A stretch of 64,000 nucleotides of DNA from Toxonevra muliebris (taxonomy: Eukaryota; Arthropoda; Insecta; Diptera; Pallopteridae). Shown here piece by piece: positions 48,226 through 59,470 of the stretch. Each line of letters starts with the position of its first letter. Position 1 is the stretch's first letter. A model generated the notes under the pieces. It ran no database searches. It saw only the letters and a list, made by a program, of their open reading frames with translations, and was not told the DNA's origin. The stretch covers positions 18,898,878 through 18,962,877 of the forward strand of contig OY829326.1 of NCBI GenBank assembly GCA_963691655.1. Direction: 5' to 3'. Position numbers and translations under genes: made by a program.

Positions 48226-49194
48226 TCGGTCCTCTCCCAAACCCTTTTCCTTATCTTTATCAATGACCTTCTGTCAATGACTAGAAATCCCATTCGCTCC
48301 TTTGCAGATGACAGCACCATTTGTCATTCATACACCTGCTCAAAACGCCCTAACTCTTTGGAGATTGAGAGTAAACGGCATGCTATGAATGGCTCACTCA
48401 ATAATGATCTCCAATCAATCTACGAGTGGGGTCTCACGAACAGAGTTGAATTCAACGCGTGTAAGACCCAATGTTGTTTGTTATCCCACAAACGAGTGCC
48501 CCAACCCTCTGTTAACCCCCTGGTTATGGGTGGGGTGATTATTGCGGAGTCAGAAACTCTTGATGTTCTGGGCATGTCCATCCAATGTGACGTTCGTTGG
48601 AATAATCATATTTTTGATGTGTCGAAAGAAGCAGCCAAATGCCTCGGCTTTCTAAAGCGGTGTAAGAAATACTTCACTCCGTCTGATCTCCGCTTGATCT
48701 ATACCACCTATATCCGCCCCAAAATGGAGTATAATTCGCACCTATGGGCAGGAGCTTCACGAACGCAACTAGAGTTCCTGGACCGTATTCAACATCGGGC
48801 GATAAATCTAATAAGAGACAGTAGGGTTTCCAGCTCTATTGACTCCTTGGAACACCGTAGAATCGTTTCTTGTGTGACTCTGTTCTACCGGTATTTTCAT
48901 GGTAAATGTTCCTCTGAGGTACAGAACTACGGAAAAGTTCACCTGTTCATGTATTCACCAGAACTACTCGAACTGCAAGCGGTAGTCACGCTTTCCACGT
49001 AGATATGGTACCCCAACGCATTACAGAGGCAGTTCTTTTCTCTGCCGTACCGCGCGTATATGGAATAAGCTCCCTGCAACAGTTTTTTCTGACTTTTCCT
49101 ACCACTAATCTATCTTCATTCCTCATTCAACGCAATGCTTTGCATTCATAGGGGTACCCCCTGAGTGTTGATTGCCTAAATACAAAAAAAAAAA
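48226..49194 (+). mobile_element. Jockey/CR1-like LINE, 3' half of the RT with A tail
   Basis: The frame is open from 48226 (just after a TAG at 48223), through an internal Met at 48277, to 49002. It starts SVLSQTLFLIFINDLLS (the QGSVLSP-type motif), then SFADDSTICHS with the catalytic Asp-Asp pair intact (about 48298-48330). The palm and thumb follow: VEFNACKTQCCLLSH, LDVLGMSIQCDVRWNNHI, and YTTYIRPKMEYNSHLWAG (about 48697-48750). After a frameshift near 49000 other frames read FHVDMVPQRI and VWNKLPATVFSDF-like words, the usual C-terminus. An A run (49183-49194) marks the 3' end. The first half of the RT, the endonuclease and ORF1 are missing: a typical 5'-truncated copy. Confidence 0.8.
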
Positions 49195-49833
49195 GAAGAT
49201 ATCTCACTCTGATATAGATCATCAATTTTAAAACTCTAACAATCAATTATAAAACTCTAATAATAAAAAAAGAAGGACATTTGAACAGAAATCAAATATT
49301 CCAATTTTTGATATCGCCAACGTTCATTAACTTTAATTCAATCTTTATTTGATTCAATTGAAAGTTTAAAATGCCCTCATTTTTTGCAGTAAACATAAAA
49401 TATTATATGAAATGCACATGAAGCGGAAGATAACGATGAATTTCCAATTGCTGCAGCAGACACGCATCAGCTGCCAAAATTGACAGTAAAATCATAATAA
49501 TAACAATTTGAATAGGAAACAGATAAGGGAGATGCAGCAGTAGCAAAGCTAGTGCAAATGCAATATTCACAAAATATACACACTCGTTTCGAAAAAGTAT
49601 TAAAGTTTCATTGCAATGGCAATTTAGGAAAACATTTTATATATTCGTTCCTTCTTTTTTGCTACAGAAAAACTATTTGCATAATCTGTTTTTTCCGACG
49701 AAATTTCATATGATGATGCAGTAATTTCCGCCTGCAATGAAAAAATATATGTGGGGAAAAAAAAGTTCAAGCAAACTTTTTCAAATGTGATAAAAATGTT
49801 GGTGTTCAATATGCGGTTGTTGGCAAGAGTAGA

Positions 49834-49854
49834 GACACACACACACACACACAC
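49834..49854. repeat. (AC)n microsatellite
   Basis: Uninterrupted AC dinucleotides, about ten units. Confidence 0.85.
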
Positions 49855-51487
49855 TTATACATATATATGTATACCCTTATATGGCTATTCATTGCGTATG
49901 AGTGTTTGTTTTTAAGTATTTTCCCTAATGCAAATAGCGATTTGTGGCAAACTAAGATGCGACGTTGCTGTTTTCCCCTTCCCATTTAGCTTCATTCAAT
50001 AACATGCAACGTCTTTTTACTATTTTTATATAACGAACAAAAATTTCTACGACCAAATCAAAATGTAATTTTTATTAGTGTAAAATGTTGATAACGTTCA
50101 CAAAAGAGGAAAAAAAAATTGAGACATAACATTAAATCGAATGAATTTCAAGTTTGTCGCGTATATGCATGAAAAATAAAAAAAAAGAACTGAAATGGAG
50201 AATGTGTGAATTTGAATTTTATGTGCGCCACAATGAATTTTGACATTTTTAGAATGTAATAAAAGAAAGAAAAAAAAAGAAGAAAAACAGTGAACACACT
50301 CAAACCGGCACGTGTTTGTGTGAGTGTGTGGCAAGTTTTGTAATTTTTGTTATTGTCATTGTCGTATATTTTTATGTTGTTGTTGGTTGTTGCTGTTATT
50401 ATCATCGTCGTCCTCATCAAATTGTAACTAATGCCAATATGACATAAGGCAATAACGCCATGTATTAACTGTCGTTGACAATATGTAATAGTGTTTGTAT
50501 ATATGTATGTGTATGTTTCTAAAAGCCTGTGCATGTGTATGTTTGTAAATTTTATTTGAATTGACAGTTACATACTTGTACATGAATGAATCGTTGGTTG
50601 TTCAAGAGGCGAGCGACATTTAAGCTTCATGAATACATATACGAGTACATACTTTTATTGAACTTCAATTCCATTGAATGTGTTGCTTGAGTATTATACT
50701 TGTGTGTGTGAGTGCTAATCACATATGATACATACATATATTCATACTCGTTACACACTCAATACACATTTGCAAGTAATCTTATGCAATAATATATGCT
50801 TGAGTAACGAGTACTTACATATGCTACTACTCGATTCGGTAATTTGCATGTGAGTACCCCTAATAGTATGAGGTGGAAGTGAATTAGAGACAGGGAGAGT
50901 GAAAGGAAGTGAAAGTAACATAAAATACATTAGTGCGCCATATGACATCGATAACTTCCAGTTGTGTCTTTAATGTTGTTACTTTGTATACACTCATTCA
51001 AATTGCATATGTGTGGGTGTGTGTATGTTTATATGTATCCCATGCTGCTAGTAAATATATATATGCGGGTATAGGTATGTATGTGTGTACCAGTCAGTCA
51101 ACATTAGCTTGTGTATTTTGTATTTTGTGTGTAAGGATCTTTGATGATTTTGTTATGGGCTTTGCACTTTTGGATATTACTTTTTAATATGATTTCACAT
51201 AATATCATTAGTAATATTAACTATTATTATTATTTTAAACATTCTTCCTTGTGGTTTAATTATATTTTAGAAATAATGGTATGTGATATTATTAAATTCA
51301 TATGTTTAGCAGCTTCTTTTGTTCGTGTGTATGTCGGACATGGATGTGTGTGTGGATGTATTTGTTGCGATAATAATAACAATGGCAATAATAATTATGT
51401 ATTTATTAATTAAATTATTTTGATATGTGTACACAAGCAATTCTAATGCATAAACATAAATTTGATTATATCTTAAACTAATTATAG

Positions 51488-51517
51488 TTTTGTGGGTAGC
51501 AGTAGCTACCCACAAAA
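51488..51517. repeat. Perfect 13-bp inverted repeat with 4-base loop
   Basis: TTTTGTGGGTAGC, AGTA, GCTACCCACAAAA. The arms are exactly complementary, giving a compact hairpin. It is too short for a fly pre-miRNA and has no U run directly after it. It may be a replication-slippage or transposon footprint. Confidence 0.7.
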
Positions 51518-52168
51518 TAAAATAAAAAGTACCATTTCTATTAATTGCTGAAAATTATCGAAATTTGGATTAATTGTATAGAAACTGCTGTACTTTGTTT
51601 GGCTTTAGAGCATTGGGCCAACTATGAACATGGAGTAATATTGAAAACACTGGAAGATATGGATAAATATTCAATTCCGAAAGTCTCACGACAACATTGG
51701 ATTACATAACTCGCTCATTACTTTGGCGGCAGTATCGTTACATCTGCTACACTAAAATGAATTTCTAAACACTGCCTGACCTATGTCTATTCTATTCTTT
51801 CCTTCTATGTCGCTATGTCTGGGAACTCAGCTTAATTTGATTCTGTGAGGTCGTAGTGCGTTTACCGCTTTCCGAAATTTTTGATACCGCCTTTGATTTG
51901 GCAATACCTGATTGAACTGATAGCGTAGTGGCGTGGTTTTCTAACGGAGGGAGATCACAATCCAGCTGTATTCACAGTTTTTGTGGTTAATGAAGTTAAG
52001 GTTTAAGTTTTATTTAATATTTTCACCCTAGAGATGAGTTTAAAAAGTTTAAAAATTAGTTTAAAAAAAACTAAATGTGTCACGAGAAACACTTTAAAAG
52101 TCAAACAATATCAACTATCATCTAAATATAGAAAGTGATTGGCTTCGGAGGAATTTACTATTATTGTA

Positions 52169-52256
52169 ATGCCTGGTTTTCACTATGTCATATTCCATGT
52201 CAAAGAAAGAGAATGATAGAATTTGGATTGAATTTGATATAGTGAAGACCAGGCAT
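52169..52256. mobile_element. 88-bp palindromic element (minimal MITE-like)
   Basis: The left arm ATGCCTGGTTTTCACTATGT and the reverse complement of the right arm, ATGCCTGGTCTTCACTATAT, agree at 18 of 20 bases. They continue as CATATTC/CAAATTC, so almost the whole segment folds on itself. No clear target duplication. It looks like a terminal-repeat-only relic of a DNA transposon or a foldback. Confidence 0.5.
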
Positions 52257-52574
52257 AAGTCGTGTTGTTGCATGAAATTTTTTAGTCCAAAATTTTCAGA
52301 GGTAGAAGCCAAAATATAAAGAAAATTAAATTTTTACATATTTTATGTTTTTCCCTCTAACTCCGGTATTCTTTAAGATATATTAACAATTTATACATCG
52401 TTGTAAGCAGATAAATATCAATAGAATGTAAAGGCTTACTACTTCTTGAATAAATAAAAATAAAGTTACGGGCAAGTATATGCTTGCAACTATCAAAAAT
52501 GGGTTTTTTTTTGGCCATATGTCCAAATTTTGAGGGTCAATTCAAAATTCTGAGTATAAAGTTTTTTTTTGCTT
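52257..52574. other. Non-coding AT-rich spacer
   Basis: Nothing recognised apart from T runs at 52506-52513 and 52562-52570. Confidence 0.4.
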
Positions 52575-52790
52575 GACTAGATCTACGATGGAAACGGTAA
52601 TCCACTTCCTCTACGAATGCCCAACCCTTTGGAAATACAGGCTAAACACTCTGGGCAAACCACTCTTTAACAGCTTCGGAGAGCTATCAAAAATTAATAT
52701 CAACGACTTACTCAAGTTCCAATTGGGCTAGTGGAGCGAACCACCACTTCAAACAAACAGACCTACGACAGGTGTAAACCTCGAAAAAAG
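52575..52790 (+). mobile_element. LINE ORF2 C-terminal scrap
   Basis: One frame reads METVIHFLYECPTLWKYRLN, then TLGKPLFNSFGELSKININD, then LLKFQLG and a stop (52729). This is the ETVxHFLxxCP zinc-knuckle, LG, F-x-S-L and LLxF ending of Jockey/BS-like ORF2 proteins downstream of RNase H. Only about 55 codons remain. The 5' side breaks off into T-rich DNA, and no A tail is obvious. Confidence 0.6.
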
Positions 52791-52849
52791 TATATTTAAA
52801 TTTTTGATTTTTGTCACACTGTGTTATTATAGAAAATTAAAAGGAAATA

Positions 52850-53090
52850 TGGTATTCCTTTGAAAGGGACTTATAATTTTAATATGAATTCGAGCGGCTA
52901 AATGAAGAGTTTTTCTTATGCATTTGTTACTCATTTTCATTGCCAGCTAAGAGGTGGCACCTTATAGAAAAATTTTTATTTTCTATTTTTGCATTTTTGA
53001 CAATGCTGCGTATCGAACCCGCCACCTTTTACTAATATTAATGGCTCGATAAAACTATTCAACGTTTGACATTCTCTCAACAATTTCGCA
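52850..53090 (-). mobile_element. tRNA-derived SINE, copy 2
   Basis: On the minus strand a tRNA-like head (TTATCGAGCCATTAATATT, about 53055-53037) leads to a B box in GGTGGCGGGTTCGATAC (53026-53010). The body has GTGCCACCTCTTAGCTGGCA (about 52961-52942), CTCTTCATTTAGCCGCTCGA (about 52910-52891), and AAGTCCCTTTCAAAGGAATA ending near 52850. The order of blocks matches copy 1 at 8022-8290. Words such as GCCGxTCGxATTC and GTCCC match, from memory, a SINE abundant in tephritid and related flies. Diverged; the 3' end is shorter than in copy 1. Confidence 0.5.
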
Positions 53091-55950
53091 GGATTGCGTA
53101 AATGCGTCATAATGCATGCCCACATAAAAAACAAATATTTGAACTCATTACAACTTCGTATATGAAGTCATTAAAAATACAACATTTTACGCTGCCATTA
53201 ATTAAACCGCAAAATAACCATTCAATTTTGTTTAAATTGTCATCAATCATTCAAGCCATTTGCACGCTCTCCCGCACACAAATACTTATTCAACGAAATA
53301 GCAAATAAATTTGTGTATTAATAGAATCGCATTGTAATATTGACGATTGCTATTTTTGCATTTTCATTTTAATTGTTCTGGTTATTAATAAAAGCATTAA
53401 AAAAAAACTAGAATTAAATGCGCTGAAAAACTACTTCAACCAGAAGCATATTGAAGTATATGCAAATTTATTATTGGAAATTAGCCAACTGGCCAACAAA
53501 AATGCCAAAGTTTATGATTGTCATAAATATGCGAAATTATTTGAAAAATGCGGCACAAATGTTATTAAAATTTTTAAAATAACTGCAAGCGAACTTCAGG
53601 CAGTGAAATAAACTAAAATTATAAGTGAATTAAATTCGGTTACTATTCATTAATTTGTCACACATAAATTAATTGAAAACAAGTAAAAGTTTTGTACATA
53701 ATCATCATCAACATAATGATAAGTTTACATGTCGTAAACAACAGAATTGATGCACAAAAGTAAGGGAGAGTGGGAAAGATTATAGGCTCAAGCAAACAAA
53801 CAAATAAGTAAACAGGCAGCAAACAGTAAACATGCAAAGGCCACACGTTAAACCATACATACACACACATGTATATAGAGATAAACATACAGAAACTAGC
53901 TGCTTGCTAACACACACACACACATACGTACGAAGAGTGATAGACACATATACACGTTTGTAGAGTGATAGACACACACTCTCTTGCATACCTAAGCAAA
54001 TATTAGCGCCAAAATCAGGGAAAAGTTTTCCATGGAAATTCAGTTTTATAATGCAGTGGGGAAAACACGAAAATTACTACTTAATTTAAACATATATTAC
54101 ACAAATTTGTTTTTGTTCATCTTTTAAGAAAAATAATAAATTGCTTTTTAATAATATCACAGTGTAAACTTTGAATTATTTAGAAACTATAAGATTTTCA
54201 AATAATGTCACTGTCTTTTTGTAGTATTAAATTTAAAAAAACTGACAAGATAGTTGGATTATTAAATTGGTTGCTGGATATTAACAAACAAAATTTAGTT
54301 CAGTAAAAACTTTAGCTATTTTATTTATGCTGTACCTATTATACTCAAATAATGTCACTGTCTTTGAAACACACATTCTCGTACAAATATCATCGACTAA
54401 ACAACAATCAACAAGCAACATGTTAATAAAGTTATTGAGCATCTACATGCGAAAGAAGAGTACAAAGTTTATTTGCCAAATAGCATAAGTAAAGAATAGA
54501 TTTACGGCATTTCGCATACGGAAATCCGGTGCTTAATCAACGCGATTTACTTACACGCTTTGGCCTTTGCCCCACTCTTCTCTTTATGCTCAGCATATTT
54601 TTAGCATAATCATTCACATGAACGTGTAACAAGAACCAATATATACATGTATATGTGCATACCTACATGCAGAGCGGTAGCTAAGGAGGAGAAAAAGAGG
54701 AAAGGGGGAAAGCAGGAGCATAAAAGCTTCACATAAAAAGTGTTGCTCAAAATAAATAATTTTACTATTTAAAGAATTGGATCTCCTCGAAAGTTTTTTT
54801 GACTACGACATTGCCCGCTTGCAAACATCCGTGAGTGTATAAAACTGATTCAATTAATTAACGGCATTGGTTGTAGTTTTTGTTTTGTTATGGTAATGAC
54901 GCTGCTGTTGCTGATAGCGTGAGGAGTAACAAGGGTTAAGCAAAATTATTTGTACGCATATTCATAGAAGTTTTCGCTTTCATTTGCCCGCATGTGTCTA
55001 TGTGCCACATATGCGCTTTAAATTAGCTGTATGCAAATAAGAATCTGCATATTTTTCATATCGACTCACGGTGTTGCTGTTATTGTTGCATCTACATTCG
55101 CGGTTTTAATAATGGTGGATGATTTGATGGTTTTTGCATTCAAGTATTTTTTTTTTATAATCCATTATGTAAATTTATAAGTAATCATTAGCATAAAAAA
55201 GGGAAAAGTTTTGAACAATTATTGTGTTTTAAAAATAATATTTTGATTTGTCTTGGTTAACATAGTGAATAGAGGATTCTTAAGCGAATTGGAGGAAAAG
55301 ACTTGATAGAATTACAAAGTGGTTGATTTTTAATAAAATTTGCCGTAAAAATTTGAAAGTGGTTAAGTAAGTTTTGGGCATTAGTAAGAGAAAATATTTT
55401 AAAAATATAAATAGGTTTATTTTTAATATTTTCGGGGAAGCAAGAGTGAATCGGGTAACAGAAAATGAAATAGAAATATGTTAGATATTTCAGGGATCAA
55501 TAAAATTTTAAAGTAATCAAATATGCTTTCGATTAAGATTGATATATGTTTGGGCTCGGACAAATTAAGAATTTTTATTGATCATTAATGTTTTGATGCG
55601 TTTGTAACAAAAAATTTGCATGTGAAAATTTGCGGAATTGTGAAAACTACGGCTCTTTTTGTCTATCCCTTAGTGCATGGAACTATAAAAATTTTGAAGT
55701 ATTACAAGTTTCTTGGGAAGTGATCCAGCGCAATCGGACTGTAAAGCTAATTGTTAAGTGGATCCTTAGAAATTATATTGAAATAAGATTGAACGGTTTA
55801 AATGAGAACACCGAGAAGATTTCGTTTTAATAGTATGTTTTAACGGGATGTGACGATTTATTGTATTTTATGTAGTCGCTATTTGAATGAGTTAGTAGCA
55901 TTAGTTGCTAGATAATGACTTAGAAATTTCATAGAAATTTATACCGTATA
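53091..55950. other. Non-coding AT-rich DNA
   Basis: No gene supported apart from the doubtful frame at 53402-53611. CA-rich simple sequence at 53859-53990 includes a 17-base word (AGAGTGATAGACACATA-like) repeated at 53934 and 53962. TTTAxACTTTG and AATAATGTCACTGTCTTT words recur at 54204 and 54348. Confidence 0.45.
53402..53611 (+). other. ATG-less open stretch of 69 codons, unassigned
   Basis: The frame runs from just after a TAA (53399) to a TAA at 53609, reading ELNALKNYFNQKHIEVYANL, then LLEISQLANKNAKVYDCHKY, AKLFEKCGTNVIKIFKI and TASELQAVK. The residue mix is ordinary for a soluble protein, and codons such as GCG, CTG, AAC, TAC, TTC and CAG are unusual for the surroundings. There is no ATG near the front and no strong splice acceptor directly upstream, so it is only a weak exon candidate. 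No family recognised. Confidence 0.2.
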
Positions 55951-55958
55951 GCAACTGG
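55951..55958. repeat. Target-site duplication, left copy
   Basis: GCAACTGG directly before the MITE; an identical octamer follows it at 56943-56950. Confidence 0.8.
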
Positions 55959-56942
55959 CAAGGCCGTATTTAGGGGGGAGGTTTTGGGGGTTCTGACCCC
56001 ACCTCCCCCTCCCCCCCCCCCCCCGAAATGTGTAAATTTCTGAGATTAATTGCTAATAGATGGAAAAAAAGTCAAAATAAAATCTATTTAACGATATTTT
56101 TTACTTCCATCGGTTTTTTTTTCTAAAAATTCAAATATAAAAAATAAATTTGAAATCTTAGCTACACTCTGCGATCAAATCCGATTTGTTTTCTTCAACA
56201 TGAGGTTTGACTACGGATTCAAAAAGAGGAGCTGATACTGAGCACTCCTACATTCATAGTTTTTCTAGGAAAAAATTATCGGATCCTTGTAAAATAAGAC
56301 TTGCTTGAACCCCATTTTTTTCCTAAAACGTGACGTGATAGGAAGTTTTTGACCTCAGATTCGTGTTCAATGTGAAAAATTCTTTCGCAAAAACTCCATC
56401 TTATTAGCAGACCCATCTTAAAATGTAATTAATTTTTAATCCATTATTGCTCAGAGCATCACGACTAGAAAGATCTCTTTCAATGCTGTGACTTCACGAA
56501 TTTAAAAAATATAAGCCAACCTCATCCGGGTTCCTTATCATTGGTAATAGCTCAAATTCCCAATGATGATCATTTGAAAAAAATGAGCCTCTACTATTTT
56601 TGGTAATTTTTTGAGATTCGGTACATCATCAGTAGTGGGAAGTCAATGAGTTAATGAAATTATGTCCCTCACGATAATAAAAAATGCATTGATTAATATT
56701 TATTTGAAAAAATTTAATTTGATTATTCTGGGAATTTTTTGTCACTTTTGGCCATTTTGTTGAGGTTAAAATTAAAAAAAAATCGGAAAATTTTTCCTAA
56801 AATTTTAATTTTATAGGGTCCATTAAATGTATCATCGATTTAATTTATTGTATTTAAAAATCAGTTTGATAAAAATTATTTATGAATATTTTCTTCGAAT
56901 GAAAACCCCCCTCCCCCCTAAAAATTTCTGGCTACGGCCCTG
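55959..56942. mobile_element. hAT-type MITE, 984 bp, with perfect 8-bp target duplication
   Basis: The left end CAAGGCCGTATTTAGGGGGG and the reverse complement of the right end, CAGGGCCGTAGCCAG, then TTTTTAGGGGGGAGG, are inverted repeats with one small indel. GCAACTGG flanks both sides exactly. An 8-bp duplication with CAGGG-type ends is the signature of hAT transposition. The GGGCCGTAGCCAG followed by a G run is, from memory, a recurring arthropod MITE end. The G-rich left end faces a C-rich stretch at 55990-56025, making a secondary hairpin. No transposase is readable inside, so it moved in trans. The intact duplication suggests a fairly recent insertion. Confidence 0.8.
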
Positions 56943-56950
56943 GCAACTGG
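56943..56950. repeat. Target-site duplication, right copy
   Basis: GCAACTGG, identical to 55951-55958. Confidence 0.8.
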
Positions 56951-57387
56951 TATAAATTCCCATGGGTCAAAGAAATATGCACAGAGTGTGTTATACTAGA
57001 ATAAATACCCGAGTGGTATTTGTCCAAACTCAGATAGAGCAAATACCAGAGAGGTATTCTGATTGAATTCAACACGAAATACCTGAGTGGTGTTTACAAT
57101 TTAATTATAACAATAATAAATATAATAATAATAATCTAATCGTCGTGACGGGAGCACTAATCGAACCGCATAAGAGACTGTTTAAGGGGATCTTAAACAA
57201 AGATGATAAAATGAGGTTGTACTAGAAATTTAAAAATGATTTAAATTGCTTTTATGTTTTTGGTGGGTCAATTTTTTTTTTAGAAATTAGCAATTCGGGT
57301 AACAGAATGAAAGTACACTCGGAATTGATTAGGAGTGAGTGATGATTAGGATTGCAACTGATTTTTGATAGGTCAAATTAAACGATT

Positions 57388-57522
57388 TCTAGCGGATTAA
57401 GGGAGGTTTTAATTTTTTTTTTTGATTCATGTATCCAAAAGTTAAAATGTATGAGATTTTCATCGGTAAGGAGGAGAAGGGAGGAGGTTTACCACCGAAA
57501 TCCCCCTAAGTTCCGCCAGTGA
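57388..57522. mobile_element. Possible mini-MITE (about 135 bp)
   Basis: The left CTAGCGGATTAAGGGAGGTT and the right end reverse-complemented, CTGGCGGAACTTAGGGGGAT, are imperfect inverted repeats. CTGGCGGAACTTAGGGG resembles CxGGCGTAACTAGGGG ends of some arthropod DNA elements. No target duplication was found, so this is tentative. Confidence 0.3.
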
Positions 57523-59450
57523 ATAGTAGTATTCAAATTAAAAGTGCATTGTGCAATTTGTGTATTGTTTCACATTTTGATTATTTTCGTTTTTCAATTG
57601 CAGTTGTAGATTAAATGTTTTTCATTGTTATTTTCCATTGGGATTTTGCAACGACTTGCATCTATTGTTGTTATTTGCTTTGAAAATTCATATCAGTATT
57701 ATTGCATTGCCAATATTTTGTGCATAAAGGAAAAGGAAATAAGAGGAAAATGTTGAGGTTACCACAGAGGCAAAGTTGAATTGGATTTTAAGTAGTTAAT
57801 TAGTAGAGAAGAATTTTTAAAATATTCTTTGCGTTACATGTATGGAGTGATATTTAGCTAATAGTGATTTATAGGCATGGCTATTTAAAAGCAACAATCA
57901 GTGCCTCATATCAAGTGTATGATTAGAAATAAAAGCAGAATAAAACAGTTTCCTTGACGCAGCTGCTATAGATATAAAACAAATATCTGTAAAGGATTAG
58001 AAACCACAGTGCTTTTAATCTATTTAGTTTGGAAAAACAAATATATTACTATCGAAAGTGTTCTACTTAGCTAGTATTGTCAAAAATCCAATCAAGTACG
58101 TGAATTGCGTAAATTTTCCATCCACCGCATTCATTCAATTAAAGTTATTCGCATATCACCCGCATCAGTTCAATCAAAAATAAATAGATACATTCTCGTT
58201 TCGATATTTATCAATAATTTAGTGAAGCGAGAAATGTCGGAAGCTGTTTGCCTTTAGTCGACCGCGGGACATTAATTAAACATTTGTGTGTTTTATGTAG
58301 ATATACACTCGCGGCACATACACAATCATATTTTTTGTTAGTTGTATTTGCGCATTTGTACGAGTATTTGTGTATTTATACAAACACAATCAAATATAAC
58401 AAAAAAGCAAATGTATTGATCTGTAAATTTCGGTAGGTAGTTTTTAAAAAGAGATAGTTCAATTATTGCAAAAATAAATTGTGAAATAATCAATAAATAG
58501 ACAAGCACATAGAAACTCATACACGCTCAAATGCGCACAAACACACAAAAATTGCGTTAAAGTAGCAACCAAAACCAAAATTTTCGGTTATGCTAATGAC
58601 GGCTAAGGTGTGGGAAATTAGAAAAGTTCAATGCGTTCATTGCGGGGGGTGCGATGTGCGCGAGGGAGTGTGCTTGCTGTGGAATGGGGATGAAGTGTGG
58701 TACGTTGATTGTGTATTGAAATACTTACAAAGGTTTCTGCGTGTTCTCATCAGTATGTTAGTGTTGGTGTGAATGAGTTTGAGTTTTTCCTATTTTTTTT
58801 TTGTTGTTGTTTTGTTTTATAATTAGCAGCAAATTTGTTTAAGTTTGAATTTATAAATTTTCCAAAAATTTGCATAAATAAAAATTAACTAATGTCGCCT
58901 TTTAATGTATTCAAATATGAAGGACAAATTGAGTTTTACGGATTAAATTTGTTTTAAATAGATTTTAAGGGTAAATTATTCAAGTGAATGGTGTGAATAT
59001 TAATTCGAAAGGGAGTGAGAGAAAGTACGAGCACTGAGTATTAAATGCATGTATAAAATACTAGGCCAATTACTTAAATGAAATTTTAAGCTAGTGTTAA
59101 TTTTTTTAATCCAGTTAAAATTAGGCTCCAAGAACGTTGAAAAGAAACCTTCTACTAAACTACTCTACCTGTCCAGTTTCCCATTGTAATATCTTTCTTT
59201 AAATTGAAGGAGCTCATGCCGTTATTTCTTATAAAATTCCTGTTTCTCTTACAATAAAAACAGATAGGAAAAATTCAGTTTCATGTACCACCCTCATTGA
59301 CGACGGCAGCTACACGACTACATCTCTCAAATTATAAAAACAATATGTTCTTATGGAGATGATTATTTTGGCAACGACACGACCACATGACCACTGGCCA
59401 CAATTGTGGCGGTAGCCAATTTTAAATCTATTTGTAATTTGACAAGCTAC

Positions 59451-59470
59451 AGAGAGAGAGAGAGAAGAGA
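59451..59470. repeat. (GA)n microsatellite
   Basis: About ten AG units with one interruption. Confidence 0.75.

Larger units (their letters stand above)
49195..52168. other. Non-coding with CA repeats
   Basis: No gene. Contains (AC)n at 49834-49854, CATATG/TGTATG simple sequence at 50500-50530 and 51000-51090, and the perfect hairpin at 51488-51517. Overlapping open frames at 50148-50534, 50933-51187, 51141-51413 and 51306-51515 have no domain. The part at 51590-51990 is less AT-rich but unreadable. Confidence 0.45.

Noticed and set aside
58590..58772. Cys-rich frame resembling a zinc-binding or LIM-like motif
   Set aside because: Cys spacing does not fit LIM or other zinc fingers, and the DNA is simply GT-rich.
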